DNA of 6,895 nt from NCBI GenBank assembly GCA_030633185.1, contig DAOVTG010000135.1:1-6895 (forward strand). Reading direction: 5' to 3'. This DNA is from Deltaproteobacteria bacterium (GTDB lineage Bacteria; Desulfobacterota; Anaeroferrophillalia; Anaeroferrophillales; Tharpellaceae). The notes below the pieces were generated by a model. It searched no databases, was not told where the DNA came from, and saw only the letters and a program-made list of their open reading frames with translations. The translations under genes were made by a program, and so were the position numbers. Below are positions 6,364 to 6,895 of the stretch, one piece after another; position 1 is the stretch's first letter; each line of letters opens with the position of its first letter.

Positions 6364-6549
6364 TTAAACGGAAGTTGTGGCTGTCACAACCTGGTCACGG
6401 ATATCATAGTAGAGACGTCGGCGTTCTTCCTCTCCAAGGCGACCCATGGCAATTTGTTCAGGGGTCCATTTGTTGGACCACCTAACTTCACCACGATATA
6501 TCAAGTAGTGCGATTTGCATGATTGTTGCCAGATGAATAGGTCGTAGCT
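6364..6549 (-). other. Unrecognised minus-strand open frame, 61 codons, possible gene tail
   Basis: Read on the minus strand, the frame is open from just after a TGA (6550-6552) to TAA at 6364-6366. Its last half, TPEQIAMGRLGEEERRRLYY and DIRDQVVTATTSV, has the look of a charged helical protein end. The only ATG is internal (6447-6449) and would leave 27 residues. It overlaps the end of the PPC-like remnant in another frame, so it could be what is left of the same gene after a frameshift, or a chance frame. I do not recognise the family. Confidence 0.2.
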
Positions 6550-6767
6550 TCAACAGTGTAAGTGCCGGACGATAAGGTGCGAATAATTTGTGAATTGTAA
6601 CCACTTCCACCATCGTCATCGTATTCAAGAATATTGCCATCTTGCCCAGAGCCATTGAGCAAAAACAAGTAGGTATCAGTTGATGATTGCAGGTCAATAG
6701 TGACCTCTTGATTGCTCGACAAAGTGAACATATAATATTTAGCATACCTGCCTGAACGGAGCGTTGA
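6501..6767 (-). pseudogene. Remnant of a secreted protein: PPC-like (pre-peptidase C-terminal) beta-sandwich domain
   Basis: The minus-strand frame reads RSGRYAKYYMFTLSSNQEV, then IDLQSSTDTYLFLLNG, then DDDGGSGYNSQI and SSGTYTVEATTYSSG. This matches the repeated pattern of PPC-like domains in secreted proteases and adhesins: aromatic first strand, EVTIDL, S-x-DTYL-LL-G, DDGGSG-NS and GTYT-EATTY. The domain normally ends with a further strand after TTYSSG, but here the frame goes to NNHANRTT and stops at 6501-6503. Upstream in frame, two adjacent TGA codons (6768-6773) interrupt it before the first strand is complete. It lacks its own signal peptide, a ribosome binding site and the rest of a protein, so a decayed fragment is the simplest reading. 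An ATG at 6729-6731 would give 76 residues starting inside the domain, which is unlikely to fold. Confidence 0.55.
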
Positions 6768-6863
6768 TCATCACCGACGTCCTGAAACTGTCTTCTTCTT
6801 TCTTTTCTTCACTACATTCTTCTCTTTATAAAAATCTGTTCTCGTTGTTTCATGGGTCATCTT

Positions 6864-6871
6864 GGAGGTGA
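6864..6871 (+). promoter_or_regulatory. Very strong ribosome binding site at the right edge
   Basis: GGAGGTGA is a full-length match to the anti-Shine-Dalgarno sequence and stands 8 bases before ATG 6880. It is the strongest such site in the window and suggests that a well-translated gene begins here. Confidence 0.6.
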
Positions 6872-6879
6872 CTTGTTGT

Positions 6880-6895
6880 ATGAAGCTATTGAGAA
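6880..6895 (+). CDS. Start of a gene running off the right edge
   Basis: Only the first five codons, MKLLR, are visible, so no function can be given. The call rests on the ideal ribosome binding site at 6864-6871. A basic residue followed by leucines could begin a signal peptide or membrane segment, but five residues prove nothing. An in-frame alternative does not apply: ATG 6852 is in another frame, also open to the edge, and has no ribosome binding site. Confidence 0.42.

Larger units (their letters stand above)
6353..6879. other. Gene-poor region with minus-strand gene remnants
   Basis: No intact gene of clear identity lies in this 527-base stretch. It is AT-richer than the operon and holds a minus-strand PPC-like domain remnant (6501-6767), an unrecognised minus-strand open frame (6364-6549), a small hairpin GGTCCA/TGGACC (6463-6468/6474-6479) and a pure 20-base pyrimidine run at 6791-6810. 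A TATAAA at 6827-6832 could serve as a -10 box for the gene starting at 6880, but no good -35 box is seen, so no promoter is called. Confidence 0.5.

Noticed and set aside
6463..6479. GGTCCA/TGGACC hairpin as the end of an insertion sequence.
   Set aside because: Only six base pairs, no matching second end and no transposase in the window.
6768..6773. TGA codons read as selenocysteine in the minus-strand frame.
   Set aside because: Two adjacent TGA in a domain that has no cysteine or selenocysteine at this place, with no convincing downstream hairpin; gene decay is simpler.

Overview
The window looks like part of a catabolic gene cluster from an anaerobic or facultative bacterium. A sulfate-reducer-like Desulfobacterota member is my best guess. 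It rests on the gene families, the intermediate base composition and the style of the intergenic repeats; no taxonomic marker gene is present. Five protein-coding genes lie on the + strand from 1 to 6302 and fit one transcription unit. They are the 3' part of a hydantoinase B/oxoprolinase-type subunit (1-621), a PaaK-type aryl-acid CoA ligase (864-2156), and the three subunits of a molybdenum hydroxylase of the xanthine dehydrogenase family in the order FAD subunit (2385-3251), [2Fe-2S] subunit (3443-3928) and molybdopterin subunit (3936-6302). A strong intrinsic terminator follows at 6310-6352.

The gene set suggests a pathway. A molybdenum hydroxylase uses water to oxygenate an N-heterocycle or similar ring. 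A hydantoinase/oxoprolinase-type enzyme opens the resulting lactam. A CoA ligase activates a carboxylate for further breakdown. This combination is the one described for anaerobic indole-3-acetate (auxin) degradation in Azoarcus evansii/Aromatoleum, so an iaa-like pathway is the leading hypothesis. The substrate cannot be read from the sequence.

The three larger gaps inside the cluster (622-863, 2157-2384, 3252-3442) all carry related, hairpin-rich repeats: an imperfect 22-bp inverted repeat, an exact 22-bp direct repeat found in two gaps, and a GGGCGAAGC motif in all three. Two gaps also share a TATCCTCTGTAACTT motif at almost the same distance from the next start codon. These look like REP/MITE-type elements, and some may have been taken up into gene leaders.

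The last ~590 bases (6303-6895) are AT-richer and mostly without intact genes. They hold the terminator, a minus-strand remnant of a secreted-protein beta-sandwich domain (PPC-like) interrupted by two adjacent TGA codons, an unrecognised minus-strand reading frame, and at the right edge an excellent ribosome binding site in front of a start codon whose gene lies outside the window.
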